Shown one piece after another: positions 5,565-12,774 of a DNA stretch of 12,774 nt. Source of the stretch: Oribacterium parvum. GTDB lineage: Bacteria; Bacillota; Clostridia; Lachnospirales; Lachnospiraceae. Location of the stretch: contig CALIEL010000401.1 of assembly GCA_938022235.1 (NCBI GenBank), forward strand, positions 1 to 12,774. The letters are read 5' to 3'. The first letter of the stretch is position 1; each line of letters opens with the position of its first letter. The notes below the pieces were generated by a model. That model had not been told where the DNA came from. It searched no databases and was given only the letters and a program-made list of their open reading frames with translations. Position numbers and translations under genes: made by a program.

Positions 5565-5624
5565 GGAAGAAATTCCGGAAAATCCCGTGAAGCCGGAGAG
5601 AATAGAGAAAAAAGAGGGATGACA

Positions 5625-8600
5625 ATGAGAGTACTTCGCAAAAAAGAAAGGAATAAGGGCCAAATGAATTGGAAAGCCAAGCTTTCCATGCTTATGGTAC
5701 TTTGCCTTGTTTTAACAGGTTCTCATGGACTCGTGCTATCGGCAGATGCACAGGAAGAACAGGGAGGTTCTCCAAACAGAATTGAAAGTAGAGGGGACAA
5801 CGTTAAGCTCCATTTCAAAGGAGAGGATTTGCGCCAGGCTGCGGAAGCGGCTATTTATGAAGGTGTCAAATTTTCCATCACAGAAAGCTTAAGCTATAGT
5901 AAAGACCCTGAGCTTTTGCAGCTTTACAGAGATAGCCTTGCAGAAGGAAAGGAACTTTACGAAATCTCTCTGGATAATTTTGTAAATGGAACAGAGGCGG
6001 TTTATCAGGAAAACGGAGCTAAGGTAAGAGCTATTGTGGAAATTGATCCGACCGAGCGTACCGGAGAAATCGAAAAGCAAGGAAAAGATGCCTTGGGATT
6101 TTTCGCTAAGGATTCCTCTTTTGGCAAATTAATGGAGCAGGGAAATCCTGATTGGTATGAGGAAGCATTGGCTCCTGAGAGAGAGAAAGAAAGACTTGCT
6201 TTGGAGAAGAGCGAAGCAGACAAGGCGAAAGAGGAGAAGGCTACTCAGTCTCAAGAGGAAAATGCTGAACCCGCGAAGGAGAGTACTGAAGCTGTACAAG
6301 AAGCAAGTTCTGAATCTACCGGTCAGGAAATGACTGAGGAAGAGAAGAATGCAGCTGCGAAACCGGACTTTATCAATACTGATTCAAGTAATAAGGAATA
6401 CAAGGTACAGGGAACTGAGCTGATTCATTTCCTCTATGAAAACCACGGAGAACAGGATTTACGTTTTCAGCTTTTTGTAGATAGTAACAGCTATCCCAGT
6501 GTGAAGGTTCAGAGTAAAACAAAGCTTGCAAAATCTATTCTGGAAGATTTAAAAAACTTAGAGGATAAAATCAAAAAGAGTAATGCGAAAAAGGAAGGAG
6601 AAGAACAAGAAGTAAAGCAGAATACGGAAGCTCTTCCGTCTACAGCGCAAAGTAATGAAAATCTGGCATCTTCTGAAGAAAGTCAATCTAGTGAACTTAC
6701 AACTGCTTCTGAAGCGGGACAAAGTTCAGAGACAAGCACTGCAACAGAAGAAAGTCAAAGTACCGAGACTTCTGCTTCAGTCGAAGAGAGCCAAGAGCAA
6801 AGCACTGTGGTAATTACAGAGGTGAAAGCAGAAGGGGAGAATAAGAAGGAAAAGGCAATAAACAGTCAAGAAGATCCCGTTCTTGCCCTTTATCAGGAAA
6901 TGAAGGCAAATATTACTCCATTCCTTTCCGAACTATATACCGCAAAATACCAAATCTATAGCTTGAATGAGTTAGGACGAAAGAGCCAACATAAAGAACT
7001 TGATGATTTTGGTGTTGTAGAGGTGTTTTACGATAAGGAAGCCTTTCATGAGGCAGTAAGCCTTCAGGTAAGTAAGAGAGTGAAACCGGAAGAGGCGCAA
7101 GGGGGCGAGGAAGAGCTAAGTGCAGCACAGGTAGATGCATTAAAGGCAAGAGGTTTATATGAAGATTCTCGTTCCATTGATATTCATTTTGTGAATGCAG
7201 AGGGCGAAGAAGTAGAACCTTCTCTTCCGGTAGCGGTACGCTTAAGTATTTCCAAAGATATTTTACCGGAAGAAGCTAAGCCGGAAAATATTGCTATTCA
7301 TCACTTGGTAGAATCTGAAGGCAACGATAAGATTGCCTATGTAGAAACCGTTTCCGATACGGAAAAGAAGAAAAAGAATTTAGTAGAGGAAAATGCCAAG
7401 GAAGCGGAAGAATTGGCAAAAAATGAAGACTTAGGAGGGAAAACAGAAGAGAATAATCAGCAAGGAACAGAAGGGGCTAAGGAAGAGGATAAGAACAGCA
7501 TTACAGATAAGAGTGCTTATATTGTGCGAGAGTTCAATGTAAAAAGCTTCTCTATCTATACATTGACCTGGTCTCAAGGCCCAAATGCTGCGAGAAATAC
7601 TACGGCGAAGTTCTATTATGTTGATGGGGATTTTCGTCAAGTTGGACCAAGCATCAGTGTGGATATGTCCCAGTTTACCGATGAACAGACTTTATACCAA
7701 AGTGTCAGATATCCTTATAATCAATATGGAGTAGAGACAAGCTACGTATATCAGGATCTTCCGGGCTATACCAGACATGATCGGGTTTATCCGGGTTATT
7801 ATGATATTACTTGGATGAATGCAAACACGAATCGAGACTATAATAGAAATAACCTTATGGCTTGGGGAGATGAAGTGTATTATATGTCCACCAAGCACAT
7901 GGTTTCCAAGTTTGTGTATGACGATTATGTTTATCGAAATGCAACGGAAGGTAGATCCTGGGGTGATTACTGGAATATGACCACCTGGGATAGCGGCCAG
8001 AGCCTCCCTAATTATCCGGATCGAAAGGTTTGTTATCCTTATTACTATTTCTTCTATAAGCTGGATACCAAAACCTATACCCATACCTATCCTACGCATA
8101 ATCTTGAGATGCAACAGGAGAAGTATATCACCAAAAAGGCGGACGGTTCCTATGACCTCACCTTAACGGCCAGACCGGTTGTGGAAGGAGGACAAAAGAA
8201 CAAGCTGGATCTTATCTTTGTTTATGATAAGTCCATGTATATGGGATTCCCTTACAATGAAGAGGTAAAGAAAGATAAGACAAGACCGGCGTATGATAAA
8301 ATTGATTCGACTGGTAAAGTTGGTACAAGGCACTATTATGGTAAAAAATTTGTCAATGATTTGGTAGAGGACTTATCTAAAAGCCCTGCCTATGATGCTC
8401 AATTTGCACTGGTTACCATGGGAGGAACCAGAAATATAACTTATAATGTACCTGGAGGACAGTTTAAAGGAGTTAAATCTTTATCCGATACTCCCTATAA
8501 TGATGCAGAAAAAGTACTTGGATTTACAAAGGATGTAACTATATTCCAGCAAACAGTAAATGGAATCACTCTGGAAGGTGAAACCGGTAATGGGCTAAAC

Positions 8601-10988
8601 TATGCAGCAGGAATTAAGGAGGCTGTGAATTTCCAAAATGGAGCAACGGCAGGAGCTCATACCCAGAGCATTCGACAAGATGCCAGACGGGTGGTCATTT
8701 TCATAACAGCCTATGATCCAAACTTCTCTTATTTTCCGAAATACAATGCAGATGGAAATCATCCATTTTATTTCTTACAAAAGGCAGAGAAGTATAATGC
8801 AGCCGGACACTTAATCGGTTATGGAAATGTTCCCGGAAAGGTTGTGGACAAGGCCAACATTGGAGGAGGTACTTCTGCTCTCCCGGAAGGTATTTATGAG
8901 TTTACAGCAGATTATCAAGCGGGATATTCCTATGGTAGTGGTCGTGGCTATGAAGAAGCGGCCTTAACCCAGGCCAGAGCAGAACTTACGAATCTAAACA
9001 ATGTTGATGCTTTTTATACACTTGGTTTTGGACCGAAGATAAATTACAGCCATTTAAACGATTTGACCGGAAAGAGTGCACGGTGGATGATTTCGGGGCA
9101 CCCTTTAGAAAAACCTCTTGCAGACGATATTGAACAGGAGAATTTTTCCATAGCGGTAGCAGCAGGTACAGCTAACTCCGGAATAGAATCGGCTGTAAAT
9201 AAAGAAAAGGATAGGATTCGCGGATTTGTGGCTCCAATTCGAATTACGGAAATGAATATCTGGGATCAGCTTAGTGAGAATGTGGAGGTGAATTTTGATC
9301 CAAGTAATCAGGCGGATAAGAATCAAAAACTTCGCGCTGAGGTTTGGAAAGTAGATGCACAAGGAAAGCCTATTTCAAAAGTGGAAAATCCGAAAAGTGA
9401 AAAAGGATTCTCGGGATTTTTGGGCTTTGGATACTGGCATAATAATAACTTTTTGGAAGTAGGACCGGTTTATGATGCGGGAAATCAGACACTCAGCTTA
9501 AAGATTGGTACAGAGAACTTCAGTTTCCCGGCAGGCTATGAAATCCGATTAACGGTTAATGTTAAGCCTACTGTTAAGGCCTATGAGAAGTACCAGAAGA
9601 ACTTTATGGACTACTTTGACAAGGAGACGGAAAGGCAGATTAAAGCCGGAACAAATGATATTGGTTACCTGGATAATGTCAATGGTTCGAATATTTCCGG
9701 TACAAGGACTCCGGATAGTACTTCAACTGTAAAGCTGGGAGACCTAAGAACAGACCAGTGGTATCTTTATCAAATGATACCGGAGGAAACTTTCCATACA
9801 TCCTCCCAAAAAGACGGTTTTTACTCTAACGAAGGTGCGTATCTCCAATATCGTAGGTTTAAGGCAAAAAAAGATGATAACGATACACCCAAGAATAAAT
9901 ATCAAAAACCTGTTATTCAGATTGAACCGGCCACTCTTAGAATTGTAAAGTCCTTCGTGGGAACGAACAGTTCTTCCGAAGAGTTGGAGCTTTTAAAGAA
10001 TACTTCTTTCATCTTGAAGGAGCAGATTCCGGGAAGTACCAATTATCGAGAAGTAAAGCGCTTTTCGATGACAAAGTCCGCTACCAGTACTGCTTTGGGA
10101 TATCTTGTTTCGGAAGAGTTAAATGGAACCAAATTGTCCGGAACCGGTAAAAATCTAACACCGGAAAAGCCTGCAGGTGCAGGAACTTTACAAGCAACAA
10201 TGCAGGGTGGAAAGAAGCAGTATGTTTTAAGCATTAACGGCCTTATTCCCGGCAGAAAATATCAGGTGGAAGAAGCTATTAGTGCTTCCGGACAGAATCC
10301 TGTCATTGGAGGATCGCAGCTTCACTTTAAGAAAATGGCAATTACTGCTGGAGACGTTAGCAAAGTCACTTCCGGAAACTATGAAATTGCTACCGTAAGC
10401 ATGGATAAGAATGAAACAAAACAAATCAACGTGCAGAATACCTATGAACGGGAGGATAGACAGGTTCTTCGAATTGAAAAGCAGGTAAGTGGAGAAATGG
10501 CAGATAAAAATCAAGTTTTCCCCTTCCGATTAAAGCTTTTTAAGGCAGCGAATCAGCCTATTACACAAAGTGATTTCGATTCCATTAAAGCAGATTTCCC
10601 TGAGGCAACAAAGAGTGCTATCAGCTTTAATGCCGGAACTGCAACAATCAGTTTTAACTTGAAGCATAATCAGGCTATGGAATTCTTATTGCCAAAGACT
10701 TATTACTATATGGCAGGTGAGAATCCTTCCGGATATCTACCTTCTGTAAGCACCGGCTATGTTTTAGAACAAGCAACCGATGCACAGGGCTTCCGTTTCA
10801 CCAAGAAAAAATTATTGGGAAGAAACGCGGATGGTTCAAAGCAAGTTCTTCAGTTTAGAAATGTGAAAGACCCCATTTCTCCAACAGGAGTTGTGGAAGA
10901 AGCAAGACCACTTGCTATGGTCTTCACAGCATTTATTCTCTTCTCCGGAGCTATTGCTTTCGGCATGAAGAAGAAAGAAGAGACCTAA
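5625..10988 (+). CDS. large sortase-anchored surface protein, vWA and isopeptide domains
   Basis: A 1787-residue secreted wall protein, probably an adhesin or pilus-tip-like subunit. The start at 5625 is preferred: AGAGGG lies 6 bases before it, whereas the in-frame ATG at 5619 abuts the site. Order: a signal peptide with a basic n-region and hydrophobic core to SADA (about residue 44); an N-terminal domain to about 185; charged or Ser/Thr-rich linkers (about 186-247, 319-412, 578-626); a domain of the type seen in Lachnospiraceae surface proteins ending FNVKSFSIYTLTW; a tyrosine-rich module (about 660-830); a von Willebrand A domain (about 858-1110) with altered metal site; two Cna/SpaA-like domains (1433-1607, isopeptide candidates K1442 and N1605; 1612-1748, K1619 and N1746); the sorting signal ISPTG (1751-1755), a membrane helix and KKKEET. 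One Cys in the mature chain. It has its own promoter and terminator. No sortase gene in the window. Confidence 0.88.
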   Translation: MRVLRKKERNKGQMNWKAKLSMLMVLCLVLTGSHGLVLSADAQEEQGGSPNRIESRGDNVKLHFKGEDLRQAAEAAIYEGVKFSITESLSYSKDPELLQLYRDSLAEGKELYEISLDNFVNGTEAVYQENGAKVRAIVEIDPTERTGEIEKQGKDALGFFAKDSSFGKLMEQGNPDWYEEALAPEREKERLALEKSEADKAKEEKATQSQEENAEPAKESTEAVQEASSESTGQEMTEEEKNAAAKPDFINTDSSNKEYKVQGTELIHFLYENHGEQDLRFQLFVDSNSYPSVKVQSKTKLAKSILEDLKNLEDKIKKSNAKKEGEEQEVKQNTEALPSTAQSNENLASSEESQSSELTTASEAGQSSETSTATEESQSTETSASVEESQEQSTVVITEVKAEGENKKEKAINSQEDPVLALYQEMKANITPFLSELYTAKYQIYSLNELGRKSQHKELDDFGVVEVFYDKEAFHEAVSLQVSKRVKPEEAQGGEEELSAAQVDALKARGLYEDSRSIDIHFVNAEGEEVEPSLPVAVRLSISKDILPEEAKPENIAIHHLVESEGNDKIAYVETVSDTEKKKKNLVEENAKEAEELAKNEDLGGKTEENNQQGTEGAKEEDKNSITDKSAYIVREFNVKSFSIYTLTWSQGPNAARNTTAKFYYVDGDFRQVGPSISVDMSQFTDEQTLYQSVRYPYNQYGVETSYVYQDLPGYTRHDRVYPGYYDITWMNANTNRDYNRNNLMAWGDEVYYMSTKHMVSKFVYDDYVYRNATEGRSWGDYWNMTTWDSGQSLPNYPDRKVCYPYYYFFYKLDTKTYTHTYPTHNLEMQQEKYITKKADGSYDLTLTARPVVEGGQKNKLDLIFVYDKSMYMGFPYNEEVKKDKTRPAYDKIDSTGKVGTRHYYGKKFVNDLVEDLSKSPAYDAQFALVTMGGTRNITYNVPGGQFKGVKSLSDTPYNDAEKVLGFTKDVTIFQQTVNGITLEGETGNGLNYAAGIKEAVNFQNGATAGAHTQSIRQDARRVVIFITAYDPNFSYFPKYNADGNHPFYFLQKAEKYNAAGHLIGYGNVPGKVVDKANIGGGTSALPEGIYEFTADYQAGYSYGSGRGYEEAALTQARAELTNLNNVDAFYTLGFGPKINYSHLNDLTGKSARWMISGHPLEKPLADDIEQENFSIAVAAGTANSGIESAVNKEKDRIRGFVAPIRITEMNIWDQLSENVEVNFDPSNQADKNQKLRAEVWKVDAQGKPISKVENPKSEKGFSGFLGFGYWHNNNFLEVGPVYDAGNQTLSLKIGTENFSFPAGYEIRLTVNVKPTVKAYEKYQKNFMDYFDKETERQIKAGTNDIGYLDNVNGSNISGTRTPDSTSTVKLGDLRTDQWYLYQMIPEETFHTSSQKDGFYSNEGAYLQYRRFKAKKDDNDTPKNKYQKPVIQIEPATLRIVKSFVGTNSSSEELELLKNTSFILKEQIPGSTNYREVKRFSMTKSATSTALGYLVSEELNGTKLSGTGKNLTPEKPAGAGTLQATMQGGKKQYVLSINGLIPGRKYQVEEAISASGQNPVIGGSQLHFKKMAITAGDVSKVTSGNYEIATVSMDKNETKQINVQNTYEREDRQVLRIEKQVSGEMADKNQVFPFRLKLFKAANQPITQSDFDSIKADFPEATKSAISFNAGTATISFNLKHNQAMEFLLPKTYYYMAGENPSGYLPSVSTGYVLEQATDAQGFRFTKKKLLGRNADGSKQVLQFRNVKDPISPTGVVEEARPLAMVFTAFILFSGAIAFGMKKKEET

Positions 10989-11030
10989 AGAAACATAGGC
11001 TCTGTAAGTAATAATAAGTAGTATAAAAAG

Positions 11031-11077
11031 TCCTCGGACAGATACTCTGTGAAAGAGTATTGTCCGGGGATTTTTTT
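11031..11077 (+). terminator. intrinsic terminator of the adhesin gene
   Basis: TCCTCGGACA (11031-11040) pairs with TGTCCGGGGA (11061-11070, one T-G), and ATACTCT with AGAGTAT inside it, giving about 17 bp in all with a short loop. Seven T follow (11071-11077). It lies 42 bases after the adhesin stop codon. Confidence 0.88.
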
Positions 11078-11089
11078 AATTCTTAACGA

Positions 11090-11114
11090 ATATCGCACGC
11101 GTAGTGTGCGATAT
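11090..11114. promoter_or_regulatory. inverted repeat upstream of the AlbA_2 gene
   Basis: ATATCGCAC (11090-11098) and GTGCGATAT (11106-11114) form a perfect 9 bp inverted repeat with a 7-base spacer. There is no T tract and a terminator already stands just upstream, so a protein-binding operator ahead of the promoter is more likely than a terminator. The product of the next gene has DNA-binding domains and could bind here. Confidence 0.45.
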
Positions 11115-11118
11115 CTCG

Positions 11119-11154
11119 TTTTCACTTTTTAAAATCATAAATATGAATATTCAT
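11119..11154 (+). promoter_or_regulatory. candidate AlbA_2 gene promoter overlapping a palindrome
   Basis: TTTTCA (11119-11124) and TATGAA (11142-11147) are 17 bases apart, with 4 of 6 matches each. The perfect 12-base palindrome ATGAATATTCAT (11143-11154) covers the -10 box and the expected start point, a position typical of a repressor site. Confidence 0.35.
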
Positions 11155-11213
11155 TTTTGTGATTGAATAATAGTGAAAAAGCGATTATAATAGGGAGCAA
11201 AGGAGGTGATTCC

Positions 11214-12602
11214 GTGGAATATGAAAGTGAAAAAAGAGAATATAAAGAGCAGTTTACAGAGGATGCTTATAAAACGGTAATCGCTTTTGCGAATACAGGA
11301 GGAGGTATATTATATTTAGGAATTAATGACCTTGGAAGCGTTGTCGGTGTAGATAATGTTGATGACAGTTATACTCGTTTGACAAATGGGATAAGAGACT
11401 CTATAGCACCGGATATCACCATGTTCATTCGATATGTATTACGAGAGGATAATGTAATTGAAATTCACGTGGGAGAGGGGAGTTATAAGCCGTACTACAT
11501 TAAGAAGAAAGGTCTAAAACCCACAGGGGTTTACGTGAGGCAGGGAGCATCAACGGTTCAAGCTTCTTCGGAACAGATTCGGAGGATGATAAAAGATGCA
11601 GATGGTGATGTATTTGAAGAGCTTCGAGCCATGAACCAGAATTTGACTTTTTCAGCAATGGAAGAAAGCTTTCAAAAGCGAAATATTCCTTTTTCTGAAG
11701 AAAAATTCACTTCTCTTGGATTAAGGAATCCTGAGGACAAGCAATTTACCAATCTGGCATGGCTTCTTTCGGACCAATGCCAACATACCCTGAAGATTGC
11801 CGTGTTTGACGGAGAGGACAAAAGTATATTCAAGGATAGAAAGGAATTTTCAGGATCTATTTTCCGGCAATTAGAGGAGGGTTATACCTATCTACAGCTG
11901 GTGAATCGAACTGCGGGGAGATTTTCAGGCTTAGAAAGGATTGACTTAACAGACTATCCGGAGGAAGCTTTGCGAGAAGCTTTATTAAATGCCGTGATTC
12001 ATAGAGATTATAGCTTTAGTGGAAGCATTATTATCAATGCAAATGATGCCTGTATGGAATTCATTTCTCTTGGGGGCTTACTGGCAGGTCTGAGTAAAGA
12101 AGATATTTGCAATGGAATTTCTCTACCCAGAAATAAAAAGCTTGCAGAGCTCTGCCTTCGTTTAAAGTTGATAGAGTCCTATGGTACGGGAATTGGAAAA
12201 ATTTATCGAGCATATACAGACTGCAATCAGAAGCCGGAGTTTATCATTACTCCCAACACTTTTAAAGTGATCTTACCCAATAGAAATAGTGAGCCGAAAG
12301 AGAGCAAGAAGGACAAGAAAACAAAGCATTCTTGTTCCTATCTTCCCTTTCCTAAGGAAATGAACCACGGTTTTCTTATGGAGCAGCAAAGCAGCTATAA
12401 AGCACTCTCTTTACAGAAAAAAACCGTTCTCTCATATCTTGAAGAGCATAAGAGCATGAGTGAGAAGGAGCTTCAGGAACTCTTGCAGATTCGAAAGACA
12501 AGAGCCTACTTGTTAAGTCGAGAGATGCAGGAGGAAGGTTTGATTGTGATAGAAGGAAGAGGAGAGAAGAAGAGTTATCACTTGCCGAATGGAAGAAAGT
12601 GA
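11214..12602 (+). CDS. AlbA_2 / HATPase_c_4 putative transcriptional regulator
   Basis: A 462-residue cytoplasmic protein of the AlbA_2 (Schlafen-like) and ATP-binding regulator family, often annotated as a RecG-like or transcriptional regulator. The GTG start at 11214 is chosen because AAGGAGGTGAT, an almost full anti-16S match, stands directly before it. An in-frame TTG at 11163 has no ribosome site. Residues 1-125 are AlbA_2 (ESEKREYKEQ, FANTGGGILYLGIND, GVYVRQGAST). About 235-355 is HATPase_c_4 (EEALREALLNAVIHRDYS 250-267, GGLLAGLSKEDI, SYGTGIGKIYRAY). A winged-helix domain fills about 395-460. The domain order is complete. The role is not established; relatives act in gene regulation or phage and stress response. 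Palindromes in its promoter suggest autoregulation. A putative transposable-element end starts about 22 bases after the stop. Confidence 0.85.
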   Translation: MEYESEKREYKEQFTEDAYKTVIAFANTGGGILYLGINDLGSVVGVDNVDDSYTRLTNGIRDSIAPDITMFIRYVLREDNVIEIHVGEGSYKPYYIKKKGLKPTGVYVRQGASTVQASSEQIRRMIKDADGDVFEELRAMNQNLTFSAMEESFQKRNIPFSEEKFTSLGLRNPEDKQFTNLAWLLSDQCQHTLKIAVFDGEDKSIFKDRKEFSGSIFRQLEEGYTYLQLVNRTAGRFSGLERIDLTDYPEEALREALLNAVIHRDYSFSGSIIINANDACMEFISLGGLLAGLSKEDICNGISLPRNKKLAELCLRLKLIESYGTGIGKIYRAYTDCNQKPEFIITPNTFKVILPNRNSEPKESKKDKKTKHSCSYLPFPKEMNHGFLMEQQSSYKALSLQKKTVLSYLEEHKSMSEKELQELLQIRKTRAYLLSREMQEEGLIVIEGRGEKKSYHLPNGRK

Positions 12603-12624
12603 TACTATTGAGTACTTCGGATTT

Positions 12625-12774
12625 TGTGTCTACTTTTGAAAAGTAAGATGAGTAAAAAACATGCTGTATGTCTACTTCTGAAAATACATAATAGTTAAAA
12701 GTGTGGCCAGTGTCCACTTTTGAAAAAAGAAAAAAAGGAAAAACATTTTTCGTGTCTACTTTTCTTGACTGCTA
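12625..12774 (+). mobile_element. probable IS end with four 42-bp-spaced repeats (partial)
   Basis: The motif TGTCTACTTTTGAAAA or a close variant begins at 12627, 12669, 12711 and 12753, exactly 42 bases apart each time. The bases between repeats are AT-rich and not conserved. Multiple short repeats near the termini, starting with TG, are typical of IS21-family elements, whose transposase binds them. 42 bp is four helical turns, so all sites would face the same side. No transposase is in view. It would lie beyond the window end if this is the left terminus. Arrays of regulator-binding sites are the main alternative. Confidence 0.5.

Noticed and set aside
5484..5624. c-di-GMP or cobalamin riboswitch before the adhesin gene
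   Set aside because: Short look-alike stretches (GACGGCAATGC, CCCGTGAAGCC) occur, but the required conserved cores and helices are absent. Only a terminator-like hairpin is supported.
5619..5624. ATG at 5619 as adhesin start
   Set aside because: The purine-rich site AAGAGGG touches this ATG with no spacer. The ATG at 5625 has a 6-base spacer and gives the same signal peptide.
7692..8114. 140-residue minus-strand reading frame inside the adhesin gene
   Set aside because: It is extremely Ile-rich and arises from the complement of Tyr/Asp codons of the tyrosine-rich module. It is a shadow, not a gene.
11163..11213. TTG start giving a 479-residue AlbA_2 protein
   Set aside because: There is no ribosome site before the TTG, and the extra 17 residues include the translated ribosome site (SKGG) of the GTG at 11214. 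Family homology also begins after the GTG.
12376..12717. 113-residue minus-strand frame overlapping the AlbA_2 gene end and the repeats
   Set aside because: It is mostly antisense to a convincing gene, is Ser/Leu-rich without a recognisable motif, and lacks a ribosome site.
12627..12774. CRISPR array
   Set aside because: Repeats are only about 16 bases and imperfect, the intervening segments are AT-rich and of similar base composition to the repeats, and there are no cas genes. A transposon end or binding-site array fits better.

Overview
The window looks like an accessory stretch of a low-to-moderate GC Firmicutes chromosome, most likely a Lachnospiraceae-type anaerobe. An Oribacterium-like oral lineage is a guess from gene style only. 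The basis is strong AGGAGG-type ribosome sites, a clostridial MgtE, a DUF4143 ATPase, a PD-(D/E)XK Rpn/transposase-family protein, and a very large sortase-anchored protein with von Willebrand A and pilin-type isopeptide domains. No rRNA, tRNA or CRISPR was seen.

Layout. Bases 1-99 are the 3' end of an unidentified + strand gene. Bases 89-720 are a gene-free convergent region. It holds two inverted copies of a roughly 220 bp palindromic element on either side of a bidirectional terminator. Then comes mgtE (729-2129, minus), with a long 5' leader (about 2130-2340) that has a small Asp/Pro-containing ORF and mutually exclusive hairpins around the mgtE ribosome site. Divergent from it is an AAA/DUF4143 ATPase (2560-3849). 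An AT-rich two-gene unit follows (4094-5242): an Rpn-family nuclease with an almost perfect internal ribosome site and in-frame ATG in its C-terminal part, then a RelB-like orphan antitoxin. Next is the 1787-residue cell-wall protein (5625-10988), behind a promoter with a terminator-like hairpin directly after the predicted transcription start. Then an AlbA_2/HATPase/winged-helix regulator (11214-12602) with palindromes in its promoter. The window ends in four repeats spaced exactly 42 bp, which look like the end of a transposable element, perhaps IS21-like.

How the genes fit together. Nothing suggests one pathway. It reads as a mosaic of housekeeping Mg2+ transport, surface adhesion and small defence/selfish modules (ATPase, Rpn plus antitoxin, AlbA_2 protein, IS end). 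The leads most worth following are the mgtE leader as a possible translational Mg2+ switch, the gene-within-a-gene in the Rpn nuclease, the paired palindromic elements whose arms differ by compensating changes, and the attenuator-like leader of the adhesin. All structures were drawn by eye, and no similarity search or folding program was run.
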